Shown one piece after another: positions 43,508-51,467 of a DNA stretch of 64,000 nucleotides. The notes beneath the pieces were generated by a model, which was not told the origin of the DNA, did not search any database, and saw only the letters and a program-made list of their open reading frames with translations. Each line of letters starts with the position of its first letter. Position 1 is the stretch's first letter. The stretch comes from Bacteroidota bacterium (GTDB taxonomy: Bacteria; Bacteroidota; Bacteroidia; Chitinophagales; Saprospiraceae): contig WGNL01000014.1 of assembly GCA_016124585.1 (NCBI GenBank), forward strand, positions 161,163 to 225,162, written 5' to 3'. A program made the translations under genes and the position numbers.

Positions 43508-44644
43508 ATGTTTTCAAGGAAAAATTTCATCCTGCTGCTGTTTTCCACTGTCTTCAGCTTGCTATTGGCCGAGTTGGTATTGCGTGCTGTTTCGCCGAAG
43601 CCGGAAAATTTCAACCAGCACCAACTTTACTGCGAATATGATTCCCTGCTGGGCTGGCGCAAAATCCCAAATGTCCGAGGCCACCACAAAACACCGGAGT
43701 ACGAGGTGCAAGAAAACATCAACTCGCAGGGCATCCGTGGGCCGGAGTATTCAGTGAAAAAGGACAGCGGCGAGCGACGGATTATCGTGCTAGGTGATTC
43801 ATTTTCAGAGGGTTATACGGTTGGTTTTGACAGCCTTTTTTCTGAGGTCTTGAAGAAAAAGTTGCAAGAGGCGCAGCCAAGCCGACGGACGGAAGTCATC
43901 AATTTCGGAACGGGTGGCTACTCCACCGATCAAGAATTGCTCTGCTTTGAGCGGGATGCCGCCCAATACCAACCCGATGAAACAGTGCTGATGTTCTGCG
44001 TGAATGATCCGTGGTTCAACAACCAAAGCCGCTATTACAGCCGAGGATTCAAGCCACTTTTTGTAGCGGACGGAGATAGTCTGCGCTTGACCAATGTACC
44101 CGTGCCGACGATGGCTTCAAGGTCTTTTTTTTCAAAAACAAAAGACTGGCTGCTCGAAAATTCGGAGGTGGTGAGGCGGCTCAAAAACGTCCGGGATAAT
44201 GTCCGTTACGCAGCATCTGGTCAGATGGTGCCGGACGAATGGCGCATTTACAAAAAGGAGAAAACACCTGAGATGGAAGCTGCTTGGCATGTGACAACAT
44301 TGCTGCTCAAACGTCTTCGGCAAAAAGTCGCTACTGCTGGGAGCAACTTTACAGTATTTTATATTCCCGAAAAAATAGAAGTGTATGGGGCTGATTGGCA
44401 GGAATTTTTGAAAACCTACTCGCTGAACGAAGCTAAATTCTCACCTAAGGCGGCTCGGCAGCGCTTGCAAGCCATTTGCGATAGCTTGGGAATCAGACTC
44501 ATTGACCCAACTCCTGTTTTTATAGAAAAGTCAAAGATGAATTCCGCTGCCCCCTTCTATTTCAAACATGACTGGCATTGGAACGAACATGGCCACCAAT
44601 TGGCTGGAGAAATCCTAGCTGATTTTTATGAAGAAGAATATTGA
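43508..44644 (+). CDS. Membrane-anchored SGNH/GDSL hydrolase
   Basis: The ATG at 43508 (MFSRKNFILLLFST) is chosen because it begins an N-terminal anchor; the frame is open to 43334, but that part lacks protein character. 378 residues. After the TM segment (LLLFSTVFSLLLAELVL) come the block I motif IIVLGDSFSEGYT, FGTGGYSTDQELL (block II Gly), MFCVNDPWFNN (block III Asn) and the C-terminal HDWHWNEHGH (block V Asp/His). Such proteins are often carbohydrate esterases or alginate O-acetyltransferase-like enzymes facing the periplasm. Substrate unknown. Confidence 0.85.
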   Translation: MFSRKNFILLLFSTVFSLLLAELVLRAVSPKPENFNQHQLYCEYDSLLGWRKIPNVRGHHKTPEYEVQENINSQGIRGPEYSVKKDSGERRIIVLGDSFSEGYTVGFDSLFSEVLKKKLQEAQPSRRTEVINFGTGGYSTDQELLCFERDAAQYQPDETVLMFCVNDPWFNNQSRYYSRGFKPLFVADGDSLRLTNVPVPTMASRSFFSKTKDWLLENSEVVRRLKNVRDNVRYAASGQMVPDEWRIYKKEKTPEMEAAWHVTTLLLKRLRQKVATAGSNFTVFYIPEKIEVYGADWQEFLKTYSLNEAKFSPKAARQRLQAICDSLGIRLIDPTPVFIEKSKMNSAAPFYFKHDWHWNEHGHQLAGEILADFYEEEY

Positions 44645-44686
44645 GTGCAAAAAACAAACCACAGCAATTCCCATTCTTAACTGAAT

Positions 44687-45370
44687 TTACCCGTTCAAGA
44701 ATCTATCCAGGTCCTCTTTCTTCGCAAATACCACTAGTAAATCGCCCTCCTGCAGGATGGTGTCCGGTGCGATCACCCCAATTGCATCCTTTACTTCACG
44801 GGTAACGCCGAGGATGTTTTTGCGCTTTTTCTTTCTGATGATGGTGATGATATTCATGTGGTAGCGCTGGCGAAACTCGGTCTCCGCCACAGTCTTGCCC
44901 ACGAGATCTTCCGGCAAATTGATTTCGTAGATGGAGTATTTTTCTGAAATTTCGAAAGAGTCAATGATCTGGTGCAATTCTAGTCGCTTGGCAAGGCGGT
45001 AGGCAGCTTCCTCCTCTGGATGCACAATTTCATCTACACCCATAGCCTCCAACACGCTGTGGTGAAGTACGGTAATGGCCCGACTAATGAGGCGTTTGGG
45101 ATTGTGCTGCTTAATGAGGGCGGTGGTGAGGATGGAAGCACCCTCATCTTCACCAATGGCAACAATGACCACATCAGACTCTTCGATAGGCAGGTTCTTG
45201 ATGGCTGCCAGGTTGGTAGAGTCCAGAGCGATGGTAAACGTGAGCTTATCTTTGGCGGCCTCGATTTTCTCTTGGCGCTTGTCCACACCGATGACTTCGT
45301 GCCCCATTTCGGTGAGCTTGATGGCCAACGATGCCCCAAAATTGCCAAGCCCGATGATGATGAATTTCAT
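44687..45370 (-). CDS. ktrA: KtrA/TrkA-type regulatory subunit of a potassium channel
   Basis: 227 residues: RCK_N Rossmann fold with IIGLGNFGASLA and the acidic end of strand 2 (VIGVDKRQEK), then an RCK_C domain with LPEDLVGKTVAETEFRQRY and DTILQEGDLLVVFAKK. It binds nucleotide (and in relatives c-di-AMP) and gates the KtrB pore encoded 92 bp upstream. The spacer between ktrB and ktrA is a word array capable of folding. Confidence 0.93.
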   Translation of the reverse strand: MKFIIIGLGNFGASLAIKLTEMGHEVIGVDKRQEKIEAAKDKLTFTIALDSTNLAAIKNLPIEESDVVIVAIGEDEGASILTTALIKQHNPKRLISRAITVLHHSVLEAMGVDEIVHPEEEAAYRLAKRLELHQIIDSFEISEKYSIYEINLPEDLVGKTVAETEFRQRYHMNIITIIRKKKRKNILGVTREVKDAIGVIAPDTILQEGDLLVVFAKKEDLDRFLNG

Positions 45371-45462
45371 AGAGGTGATTGTTAAATTGTTGTATTGTTT
45401 GATTGTTGGTGTAAGTTATGCGGGTAACAATTTGACAATTCCAACAATACAACAATCTCTGT
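45371..45462. repeat. Opposed word arrays filling the ktrB-ktrA spacer
   Basis: tgattgttaaattgttgtat and tgtttgattgttgg words (45377-45410) face caatttgacaattccaacaa and tacaacaatct (45429-45458), their near-complement, with the exact shared core acaatacaacaat. The arrays occupy essentially the entire 92-bp gap and could fold as a long hairpin. Confidence 0.6.
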
Positions 45463-47286
45463 TTACGTGATAATCACATTTTCTACTGGATAACGGTAAT
45501 GTTTAGCATCTACTACTTTTTTCAAAAAACCAAGTAGCAGGGTGTATGTGCCAACCCGGCCAACCAACATGGTCACTGAGATGATGGCCTTGCTGGCGGT
45601 GGTCAATTGTGCGGTTATGCCCAGTGAAAGCCCAACCGTGCCGAATGCTGAAAAGCATTCAAAAACAATTTTGTCCAAGCTGATTTCGGGATTGAAATAA
45701 CCGACTGCAAGTGTCGAAAGCCCCAATGCAATCAAGGAAAGCGAGATGACAATGAAAGCCCGGAGTAGGGACTCGTTGGCTATCTCCCGCTTCGCAAACT
45801 CCACATGGCCACGACCCCTGGCAATATTGAAAATGCCCAATGTGGCCACTGCGAAAGTAGTTGTTTTCACTCCGCCACCTGTAGAGCCGGGCGACGCTCC
45901 TATCCACATCAGCAACAAAGTGACCATCATACCTTCTCTGGTCAGGTTGGCCATGTCTATATTGTTGAAGCCCGCTGTGCGGGGCGTCACGCTCATAAAA
46001 AATGCCACCAGCCACTTGCCGATGCCGCCGTGTTCCTCAATAGAAACCGTATGATACTCGGTAATATAAAATGCAACTGTGCCCACCGCCAATAGGATGG
46101 CCGTTGTGCGGAGTACTATCCTGCTGTTGAAATTGAGCACCCAAGGCACATGGTTGTATTGTTCACCAAGTACTAATTGTCGAAAACGTGCCTTGATTCG
46201 TTGGCGCCCGTAATCCACAATATTGAAGGAAATATAAAAGCCGAGCCCACCGAAAATGATCAGCAAAGCGATGACGGTTTGGAAAAAATGGTTGTCACGC
46301 AAGCTGATGTCGTAAAGCCCTTCTGATTTAAGTTGAAAGCCCGCATTGTTGAAGGCTGAAATGGAATGGAAAACGGCGAAATATATGCGCTCTCCCACGT
46401 TGCCAGCAAAGTCATTGGTGTCAAGGCCCATGTACAAAATCGCAGCGCCAACCACTTCGACCCCGAGGGCAAACGTGACGATTTTTATGATGGTGGAAAA
46501 AACATTTTTCAACTTGTCTTCCCCCATCACATCCTTGTAAAATAGTTGGTTCTTAAAAGAGGTTTCCCCTTTGAAAAACAAACCAAAAAAACTGGTGAAA
46601 GTCATCACGCCAAGCCCACCTAATGAAATTAGCACCAAAATCACATTCTGCCCGAAGCGTGTGAAATAGGTACCTGTATCCACTACACCAAGCCCCGTGA
46701 CACAAACGGCGCTGGTGCTGGTAAAAATGGCATCAATAAATTTGAACTCACCCGAAACCGTGGAGACTGGCAACATCAAGGCAAAGGCACCGATGATGAT
46801 CAGCACCAAAAAGCTGAAAATGAACATCAGTGCCGGGTTCACTTTGATATGCTCTAGTTGGAGGCTGCGGGTAGATATTTCCACCACAAAAATGATGAAG
46901 ATGGCCAATTGTAGGAACTCTGTAGTAGCGAGCGTTTCAAGGAAGCTGGTATTGCATTGCGACAGCAGCAAAATCGTCAAAAAGGCCAATTCAACAATGG
47001 TCAGCCATTTCTCCCTCTTTCGTTTGAGCAGGAAAAGGTTGAGATAAAACCGAAAACAGAACAGGATGAAGAATATGACCAAAGTGGCCCTGTAGGCCCG
47101 GTCAAATATTTGGTATTGGTTGCTGTGCAGCTCGCCAACATCCGCAAACACCGCCAAAAAGCCAGCTACCGCAAAACCGAACACCAAGTTATCGATGATG
47201 CGCTGAAACCGTAGGATGGATTTTTTGCCGCTGAAAAAGTTGCGAAGGTTCACCTTTAGGTAATGTCGCTTGGTAAAATCATCCAT
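45463..47286 (-). CDS. ktrB: KtrB/TrkH-type potassium transporter pore
   Basis: 607 residues. An N-terminal extension with four TM helices (about 30-160) precedes the TrkH fold of four M-P-M repeats with filter-like loops: FTSTSAVCVTGLGVVDTG, FHSISAFNNAGFQL, MSVTPRTAGFNNID and FECFSAFGTVGLS. These hold the conserved filter glycines. The C-terminus ends GRVGTYTLLLGFLKK. It imports K+ (coupled to Na+ or H+) with KtrA as the gate. Upstream lies a possible TACATTTG promoter element. Confidence 0.95.
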   Translation of the reverse strand: MDDFTKRHYLKVNLRNFFSGKKSILRFQRIIDNLVFGFAVAGFLAVFADVGELHSNQYQIFDRAYRATLVIFFILFCFRFYLNLFLLKRKREKWLTIVELAFLTILLLSQCNTSFLETLATTEFLQLAIFIIFVVEISTRSLQLEHIKVNPALMFIFSFLVLIIIGAFALMLPVSTVSGEFKFIDAIFTSTSAVCVTGLGVVDTGTYFTRFGQNVILVLISLGGLGVMTFTSFFGLFFKGETSFKNQLFYKDVMGEDKLKNVFSTIIKIVTFALGVEVVGAAILYMGLDTNDFAGNVGERIYFAVFHSISAFNNAGFQLKSEGLYDISLRDNHFFQTVIALLIIFGGLGFYISFNIVDYGRQRIKARFRQLVLGEQYNHVPWVLNFNSRIVLRTTAILLAVGTVAFYITEYHTVSIEEHGGIGKWLVAFFMSVTPRTAGFNNIDMANLTREGMMVTLLLMWIGASPGSTGGGVKTTTFAVATLGIFNIARGRGHVEFAKREIANESLLRAFIVISLSLIALGLSTLAVGYFNPEISLDKIVFECFSAFGTVGLSLGITAQLTTASKAIISVTMLVGRVGTYTLLLGFLKKVVDAKHYRYPVENVIIT

Positions 47287-47352
47287 GCAGAGGTTGGCCG
47301 GAGCAAGGATGAAAAATTGCCTGGCACTAATGTCAGGCTTTCAATTTCCCCA

Positions 47353-47360
47353 CAAATGTA
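47353..47360 (-). promoter_or_regulatory. -7 element of ktrB-ktrA
   Basis: CAAATGTA on the plus strand reads TACATTTG (TAnnTTTG) toward ktrB, about 67 nt before the ATG. No clear -33 element. Confidence 0.35.
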
Positions 47361-47388
47361 AAATCATTGCAAATAACTTTGGGAAAAA

Positions 47389-48432
47389 TCACTGCTTCTT
47401 TGGAGGCGTTGCAGTTGTCGAATCTCTCGTAGCATCATAAGCAATGCCACAGCCATTTAGCTCTTTTCCATTCATTGTCAAGCTAAGTTTCAATTGATAT
47501 TTCACGTCTGACATGCCATCTCCACAAGGCTTATTCTCCACTACGATGCGGATATTGTCACCGCTGTCCTGATTCACTCCGGTGTAGATTTTCAGGCTGT
47601 CCTCATGCACAGGCGGCTGGTAGACGAAGACCTTTGTCCGGTCGTCGTCCATGCCCCGGTACTCGATGACACCTTCTGCCTCCGACACTTGTGCCTGCCA
47701 GAACGGTTCAGTTCCCAAGGCCCAGAAATCATAGGGGATACAAGTGTTGCGGAAATTTTTGTTCTCCACTTTCAGAATTTCTGATACCACAATGAATCCT
47801 TTCATGTCGCTTGGTAGAGCTATATTGCCGTAATAGGGTGTAGTAAATCCTTTCACCGCTGCAAAAACTGGCTGGTGAGGATAGGGGAATTTGAGCAGGC
47901 GGCGATAATTTTTTTCAAGACTCCCGCCCGTTTCATCCACCACAAGGTAGCGGTTATCGGGCTCGGCACAGTCTCGAAAGCTACTGCTTTGAGCATCAAA
48001 AACGTATAATCCGTTGTGCTCCGCAATGGCCACTTCGGGCATGAGTGCCTTCATTGTTTCAGGTGATTCATTTTTCAGGGAGGTGGCACCAGCCGCCACC
48101 AACCCTGCCCAAAGGCGTTCCTTCGCCTCCGTTGGAAGCTTGTTTATTTTTTGGGAAAAAAGCTCGTCGCCCAGTTTTTCTAGCAATGATTTCATCACGA
48201 GACCGTGTTCGGTTGCAGCGGCGCTGTCCTGTCCGGCATCGAAGCTCATCAGTTGTTTCAGCGCAGCATCATCACCTCGAAGTGATTTGTCGAGGAAGCC
48301 AGTGTAGTCAAAGCCCAAGCCTTTGGCCGCATTGCGCAAGCTAGCTTCTACTCGGATGCCGTCTACTTCTACAGGGCCGCCAGAGGTACAGGCTGCTAAA
48401 ATAGTAATTGTAAGGCAGTAGAAAAGACGCAT
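47389..48432 (-). CDS. Hypothetical lipoprotein with COG3650-like C-terminal domain
   Basis: 347 residues. Lipobox ILAAC (Cys at about 15). The N-terminal half is helical with no recognised fold (about 25-150). The C-terminal part shows the pattern of COG3650/META-like membrane-associated proteins: YDFWALGTEPFWQAQV, a conserved Cys and DGMSD in PCGDGMSDVKYQL, and a C-terminal GCGIAYDAT. Such domains are periplasmic and of unknown biochemistry. It lies downstream of purA after 42 bp and may be cotranscribed with it. Confidence 0.72.
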   Translation of the reverse strand: MRLFYCLTITILAACTSGGPVEVDGIRVEASLRNAAKGLGFDYTGFLDKSLRGDDAALKQLMSFDAGQDSAAATEHGLVMKSLLEKLGDELFSQKINKLPTEAKERLWAGLVAAGATSLKNESPETMKALMPEVAIAEHNGLYVFDAQSSSFRDCAEPDNRYLVVDETGGSLEKNYRRLLKFPYPHQPVFAAVKGFTTPYYGNIALPSDMKGFIVVSEILKVENKNFRNTCIPYDFWALGTEPFWQAQVSEAEGVIEYRGMDDDRTKVFVYQPPVHEDSLKIYTGVNQDSGDNIRIVVENKPCGDGMSDVKYQLKLSLTMNGKELNGCGIAYDATRDSTTATPPKKQ

Positions 48433-48474
48433 CGGTCGTGAATTTTTGATGAAAACTATGTTGCGAAGCGAAAA

Positions 48475-49767
48475 TTACCAAGGCAAATCCATCATCATTT
48501 CCTTCAAAATCAAGCTCTCCCGCTCTGGCCCTGTGCTAACCATTGTGATGGGCACGTCTAGATAGGTTTCCAGCGCTTCGAGATAGGCTTGGGCTGCCTT
48601 CGGCAAATCTTCAAAATCCTTTGCATCTTCCAGTTGCTGCTGCCAGCCTTCAAAATCTTGATAAACCGGCTCCAGTGGAATGCCGCAAAGGTCGAAGGGT
48701 AGTTCGTCGGTCACTTTACCATCGTAGCTGTAGTGCATGGCCGCTTTTATCTCAGCGAATTTATTAAGTACATCAATCTTCGTGATGGCCAACTGCGTCA
48801 CACCGTTGAGCATGATGGTGTATTTCAGCTGTGGCAAATCAATCCAGCCACAGCGCCTTGGGCGGCCAGTCGTGCTGCCGAACTCAGCACCTTCATTGCG
48901 AAGAAAATCGCCTGTTTCATCCAGCAGTTCTGTCGGGAACGGACCGCTGCCCACCCTAGTGCAATAGGCCTTCGTGATGCCAATGACCTGTCCGATGGTT
49001 TGCGGAGCCACGCCCAGTCCACTGCAAACGCCCGCCGTCACAGTGTTCGAACTGGTCACGAAAGGGTAGGTACCATAGTCAATATCCAGCATGGAGCCTT
49101 GGGCGCCCTCTGCCAGTATTTTTTTGCCTTCGGCCAACATTTTATTGATGAAATACTCGCCGTCCACCAGCTTCAATGACCGTAAAGTATCTAGCGCTAC
49201 AAACCATTTTTGCTCTTCTCCTTCTAAATCAAACTCGATGGAAGGCAGCGCCTCTAATAAGCCTAAGTGTTTGTTCTTCAAGGAATTATAGCGTTCCATG
49301 AAGTCGGGCAGTAGTGTGTCGCCGACCCGTAGGCCGTTCCGCCCGGTCTTGTCCATGTAGGTTGGGCCGATGCCTTTCAGGGTGGAGCCAATTTTTTCCT
49401 TGCCTTTTGCCGACTCGTTGGCGGCATCTAGCAAGCGATGTGTAGGTAGGATGAGGTGGGCTTTTTTGGCTACAAGCAGGCGGCTGCGGAACTCCACTTC
49501 TGCTTTGTCTAGATTTTCGAGTTCCTTGACCAAGGTGATGGGGTCAATCACCACCCCGTTGCCGATAAGGTTCAGCAAATCGGTGCGAAAAATACCGCTG
49601 GGCACCGTGTGCAGCACGTATTTTTTGCCGTCAAACTTGAGGGTGTGGCCTGCATTGGGGCCACCTTGGAATCGGGCGACGATGTCATATTGCGTCGCCA
49701 AAAAATCAACAATTTTTCCTTTGCCTTCGTCGCCCCACTGGAGGCCGAGGATTACGTCTATCGTCAT
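48475..49767 (-). CDS. purA: Adenylosuccinate synthase
   Basis: 430 residues. First step from IMP to AMP: GTP-dependent condensation of IMP with aspartate. Visible: P-loop GLQWGDEGKGKIVDFLA (9-25), the catalytic Asp at 12 and His in GPNAGHTL (about 40), GNGVVIDP, LKGIGPTYMDK, EGAQGSMLDIDYGTYPFVT, STTGRPRRCGW and a C-terminal STGPERESLI. All motifs are intact. It is in an apparent fur-purA arrangement with an 80-bp word-array spacer. Confidence 0.98.
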   Translation of the reverse strand: MTIDVILGLQWGDEGKGKIVDFLATQYDIVARFQGGPNAGHTLKFDGKKYVLHTVPSGIFRTDLLNLIGNGVVIDPITLVKELENLDKAEVEFRSRLLVAKKAHLILPTHRLLDAANESAKGKEKIGSTLKGIGPTYMDKTGRNGLRVGDTLLPDFMERYNSLKNKHLGLLEALPSIEFDLEGEEQKWFVALDTLRSLKLVDGEYFINKMLAEGKKILAEGAQGSMLDIDYGTYPFVTSSNTVTAGVCSGLGVAPQTIGQVIGITKAYCTRVGSGPFPTELLDETGDFLRNEGAEFGSTTGRPRRCGWIDLPQLKYTIMLNGVTQLAITKIDVLNKFAEIKAAMHYSYDGKVTDELPFDLCGIPLEPVYQDFEGWQQQLEDAKDFEDLPKAAQAYLEALETYLDVPITMVSTGPERESLILKEMMMDLPW

Positions 49768-49856
49768 TTATTGAAGGATTGAAGGAGAGGAGGATTGAAG
49801 GATTGAAGGTGGACAAACAGCTTAATGCCCTTCAATCCTTCAACCCTTCAATCCTT
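49768..49856. repeat. Opposed ggattgaa word arrays between fur and purA
   Basis: ttgaaggattgaaggagagg and aggattgaaggattgaagg (49770-49808) face cccttcaatccttcaaccct tcaatcctt (49828-49856), giving a near-perfect inverted pair. The right array overlaps the fur 3' end: the fur TGA stop (49850-49848) lies in ggattgaa. The left array ends two bases before the purA ATG. Confidence 0.7.
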
Positions 49857-50321
49857 TTTCATAGTTTTTTCACAAGCCCCATTGCACTCCCCAAAAAGGT
49901 TAAGCGAATGGTAATTTACTTTGAATTTGAGCAGTTCGCCCATCATATCTTTGATTTGTTGGATACGAGGATCGCAGAATTCAAAGACCCGTCCACAGTT
50001 TTCGCAAATAAGGTGGTCGTGTTGTTTGTAGCCGTATGATTTTTCGTAAAGCGCTAAGTTTTTGCCAAATTGATGGCGTTTCACTAGGTCGCAGTTCACC
50101 AGTAGGTCTAGGGTGTTATAAACGGTGGCTCGGCTTACCCGGTAGCTCTGGTTTTTCATGTGGATATAAAGCGCCTCGGCGTCGAAGTGATCTGTTCGGC
50201 GGTAGATTTCCTCCAAGATGGCAAAGCGCTCCGGCGTCTTGCGGAAGGCATTTTGTTCGAGGTGGCCGGCGAACAGCCTTTTCACTTCGTCAATGATAGC
50301 ATCTCCGTTTTTTACACTCAT
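49848..50321 (-). CDS. fur: Fur-family metalloregulator
   Basis: Using the ATG at 50321 (MSVKNGDAIIDE) rather than the TTG at 50336, 157 residues. Winged helix-turn-helix (RKTPERFAILEEI, RVSRATVYNTLDLLVNCDLV), then the dimerisation domain with the regulatory-site motif KQHDHLICENCGRVFEF and the C-terminal Cys pair CNGAC. Fur, Zur and PerR look alike; the HDH motif with two CxxC-type pairs fits Fur or Zur, so the metal is inferred. A TACCTTTG element lies just upstream. Its stop codon is contributed by a word array. Divergent from rnpA. Confidence 0.88.
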   Translation of the reverse strand: MSVKNGDAIIDEVKRLFAGHLEQNAFRKTPERFAILEEIYRRTDHFDAEALYIHMKNQSYRVSRATVYNTLDLLVNCDLVKRHQFGKNLALYEKSYGYKQHDHLICENCGRVFEFCDPRIQQIKDMMGELLKFKVNYHSLNLFGECNGACEKTMKKD

Positions 50322-50347
50322 GTCGCTGCTTTTCAAACATTAAAGAG

Positions 50348-50355
50348 CAAAGGTA
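50348..50355 (-). promoter_or_regulatory. -7 element of fur
   Basis: CAAAGGTA on the plus strand reads TACCTTTG (TAnnTTTG), 27 nt before the fur ATG. No clear -33 TTG is visible. Confidence 0.4.
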
Positions 50356-50430
50356 GGTAAAATGCTTTTGGCCATTAGCATTTGAGCCTTGGCTTTTTTA
50401 TTGGTAAAAAATCCCTCAACTTCGCCGCTG

Positions 50431-50859
50431 ATGCCAGATTTCACCTTCAAAAAAGCGGAGCGTCTCAAGAGCTTGAAAATCATCGGCGGCCTGTTTAAAG
50501 ATGGTCAGTCGTTTGGGGTGTACCCACTAAGGTTGTTTTGGTCTGCGCAACCGATGCCGGAGGGTGGGTTGCCCGTTCAGTTCACGGTCAGCGTTGCGAA
50601 GAAAAACTTCAAATCGGCGGTGGCCCGAAACCGTATCAAGCGGAAGGTGCGGGAGGCTTGGCGACTCAACAAACATCGACTCTACCGCAAGTTGGAAGAT
50701 AATCCACAGCAGTATGTCTGCATGGTACTTTATGTGGCAAAGGAAGACCTGCCCTCGTCTCAAATCGAAAAGGCTATGCAGACGATGATTCACTTGTTTT
50801 TCAAAAAAAACATTGCACCAGCCAACAACCAAATAATAGACGAACCGCCACTTTCGTGA
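50431..50859 (+). CDS. rnpA: Ribonuclease P protein component
   Basis: The ATG at 50431 (MPDFTFKKAERL) is preferred over the TTG at 50389, giving 142 residues. It has the family signature ARNRIKRKVREAW (RNR box) after VSVAKKNFKSAV, and the N-terminal KAERLKSLKII segment. The protein aids the RNase P RNA in cutting pre-tRNA leaders. It is not linked to rpmH or dnaA as in many bacteria; the gene after it encodes an unrecognised secreted protein 16 bp away, probably cotranscribed. Confidence 0.94.
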   Translation: MPDFTFKKAERLKSLKIIGGLFKDGQSFGVYPLRLFWSAQPMPEGGLPVQFTVSVAKKNFKSAVARNRIKRKVREAWRLNKHRLYRKLEDNPQQYVCMVLYVAKEDLPSSQIEKAMQTMIHLFFKKNIAPANNQIIDEPPLS

Positions 50860-50875
50860 AATCCATTTTTCTACG

Positions 50876-51394
50876 ATGCAAAAAACAGTACTGATCCTGG
50901 CATTTTTCCTCTTGGCCTCCATTTCGTTTGGGCAAAAACTCCTGCAACTCGAACGACTAAACAGCACCAAGACCCGCAAATACTACCCCGGCGATGAAAT
51001 CACTTTCCAACTCAACAACGGCCAATGGTACACTCGGGTCATTGACGATGTTTCCTACGAGAAGCAGTTCATCCTCTTTGCAAACGGGCATGTGGCAGTG
51101 GACAGCATCGTGGCCTTCCGCAGTTTCAAGCCAGCTCGCTGGTCACGTTCTATTGGCAACCAGCTATTTAATTTTGCAGCAGCTTGGGTTCTTTTTTCAG
51201 TCGTAGATCAAGCCGTTGCCGACGACCCATTTCAAGATATTCCGAAATCCGCCTATGTCATCCCAGCTTCCAGCATTGCTACTGGCATTTTGGTGAAAAA
51301 ACTGTTCAAGCACCGCACTTTCCGAATCAGGCGGGACAAATCTGGGGAAGTGACCAAGTGGCGGCTTCGAACGCTGGATTTGACAGTGAAATGA
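50876..51394 (+). CDS. Secreted hypothetical protein cotranscribed with rnpA
   Basis: 172 residues, no family recognised. Signal peptide MQKTVLILAFFLLASISFGQ. A small beta segment YYPGDEITFQLNNGQWYTRVIDDVSYEKQFILF follows, then VAVDSIVAF, an N-F-A-A-A-W-V-L-F hydrophobic stretch around 100-112 that could be a TM helix or buried strand, and a basic C-terminus (HRTFRIRRDKSG). The 16-bp gap after rnpA suggests one transcript. Likely periplasmic or envelope-associated. Confidence 0.65.
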   Translation: MQKTVLILAFFLLASISFGQKLLQLERLNSTKTRKYYPGDEITFQLNNGQWYTRVIDDVSYEKQFILFANGHVAVDSIVAFRSFKPARWSRSIGNQLFNFAAAWVLFSVVDQAVADDPFQDIPKSAYVIPASSIATGILVKKLFKHRTFRIRRDKSGEVTKWRLRTLDLTVK

Positions 51395-51429
51395 GTTTTT
51401 CTCAAAAACTTACCCCATTTTTGCGCTCC

Positions 51430-51467
51430 CCACTCAAACATACAGACACTCAAATCCTCAAACACTT
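51430..51467. repeat. ctcaaa/cacactc word spacer before ettA
   Basis: cactcaaacatacagacact caaatcctcaaacactt: three ctcaaa words within the 73-bp gap between the hypothetical gene and ettA. Confidence 0.35.
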
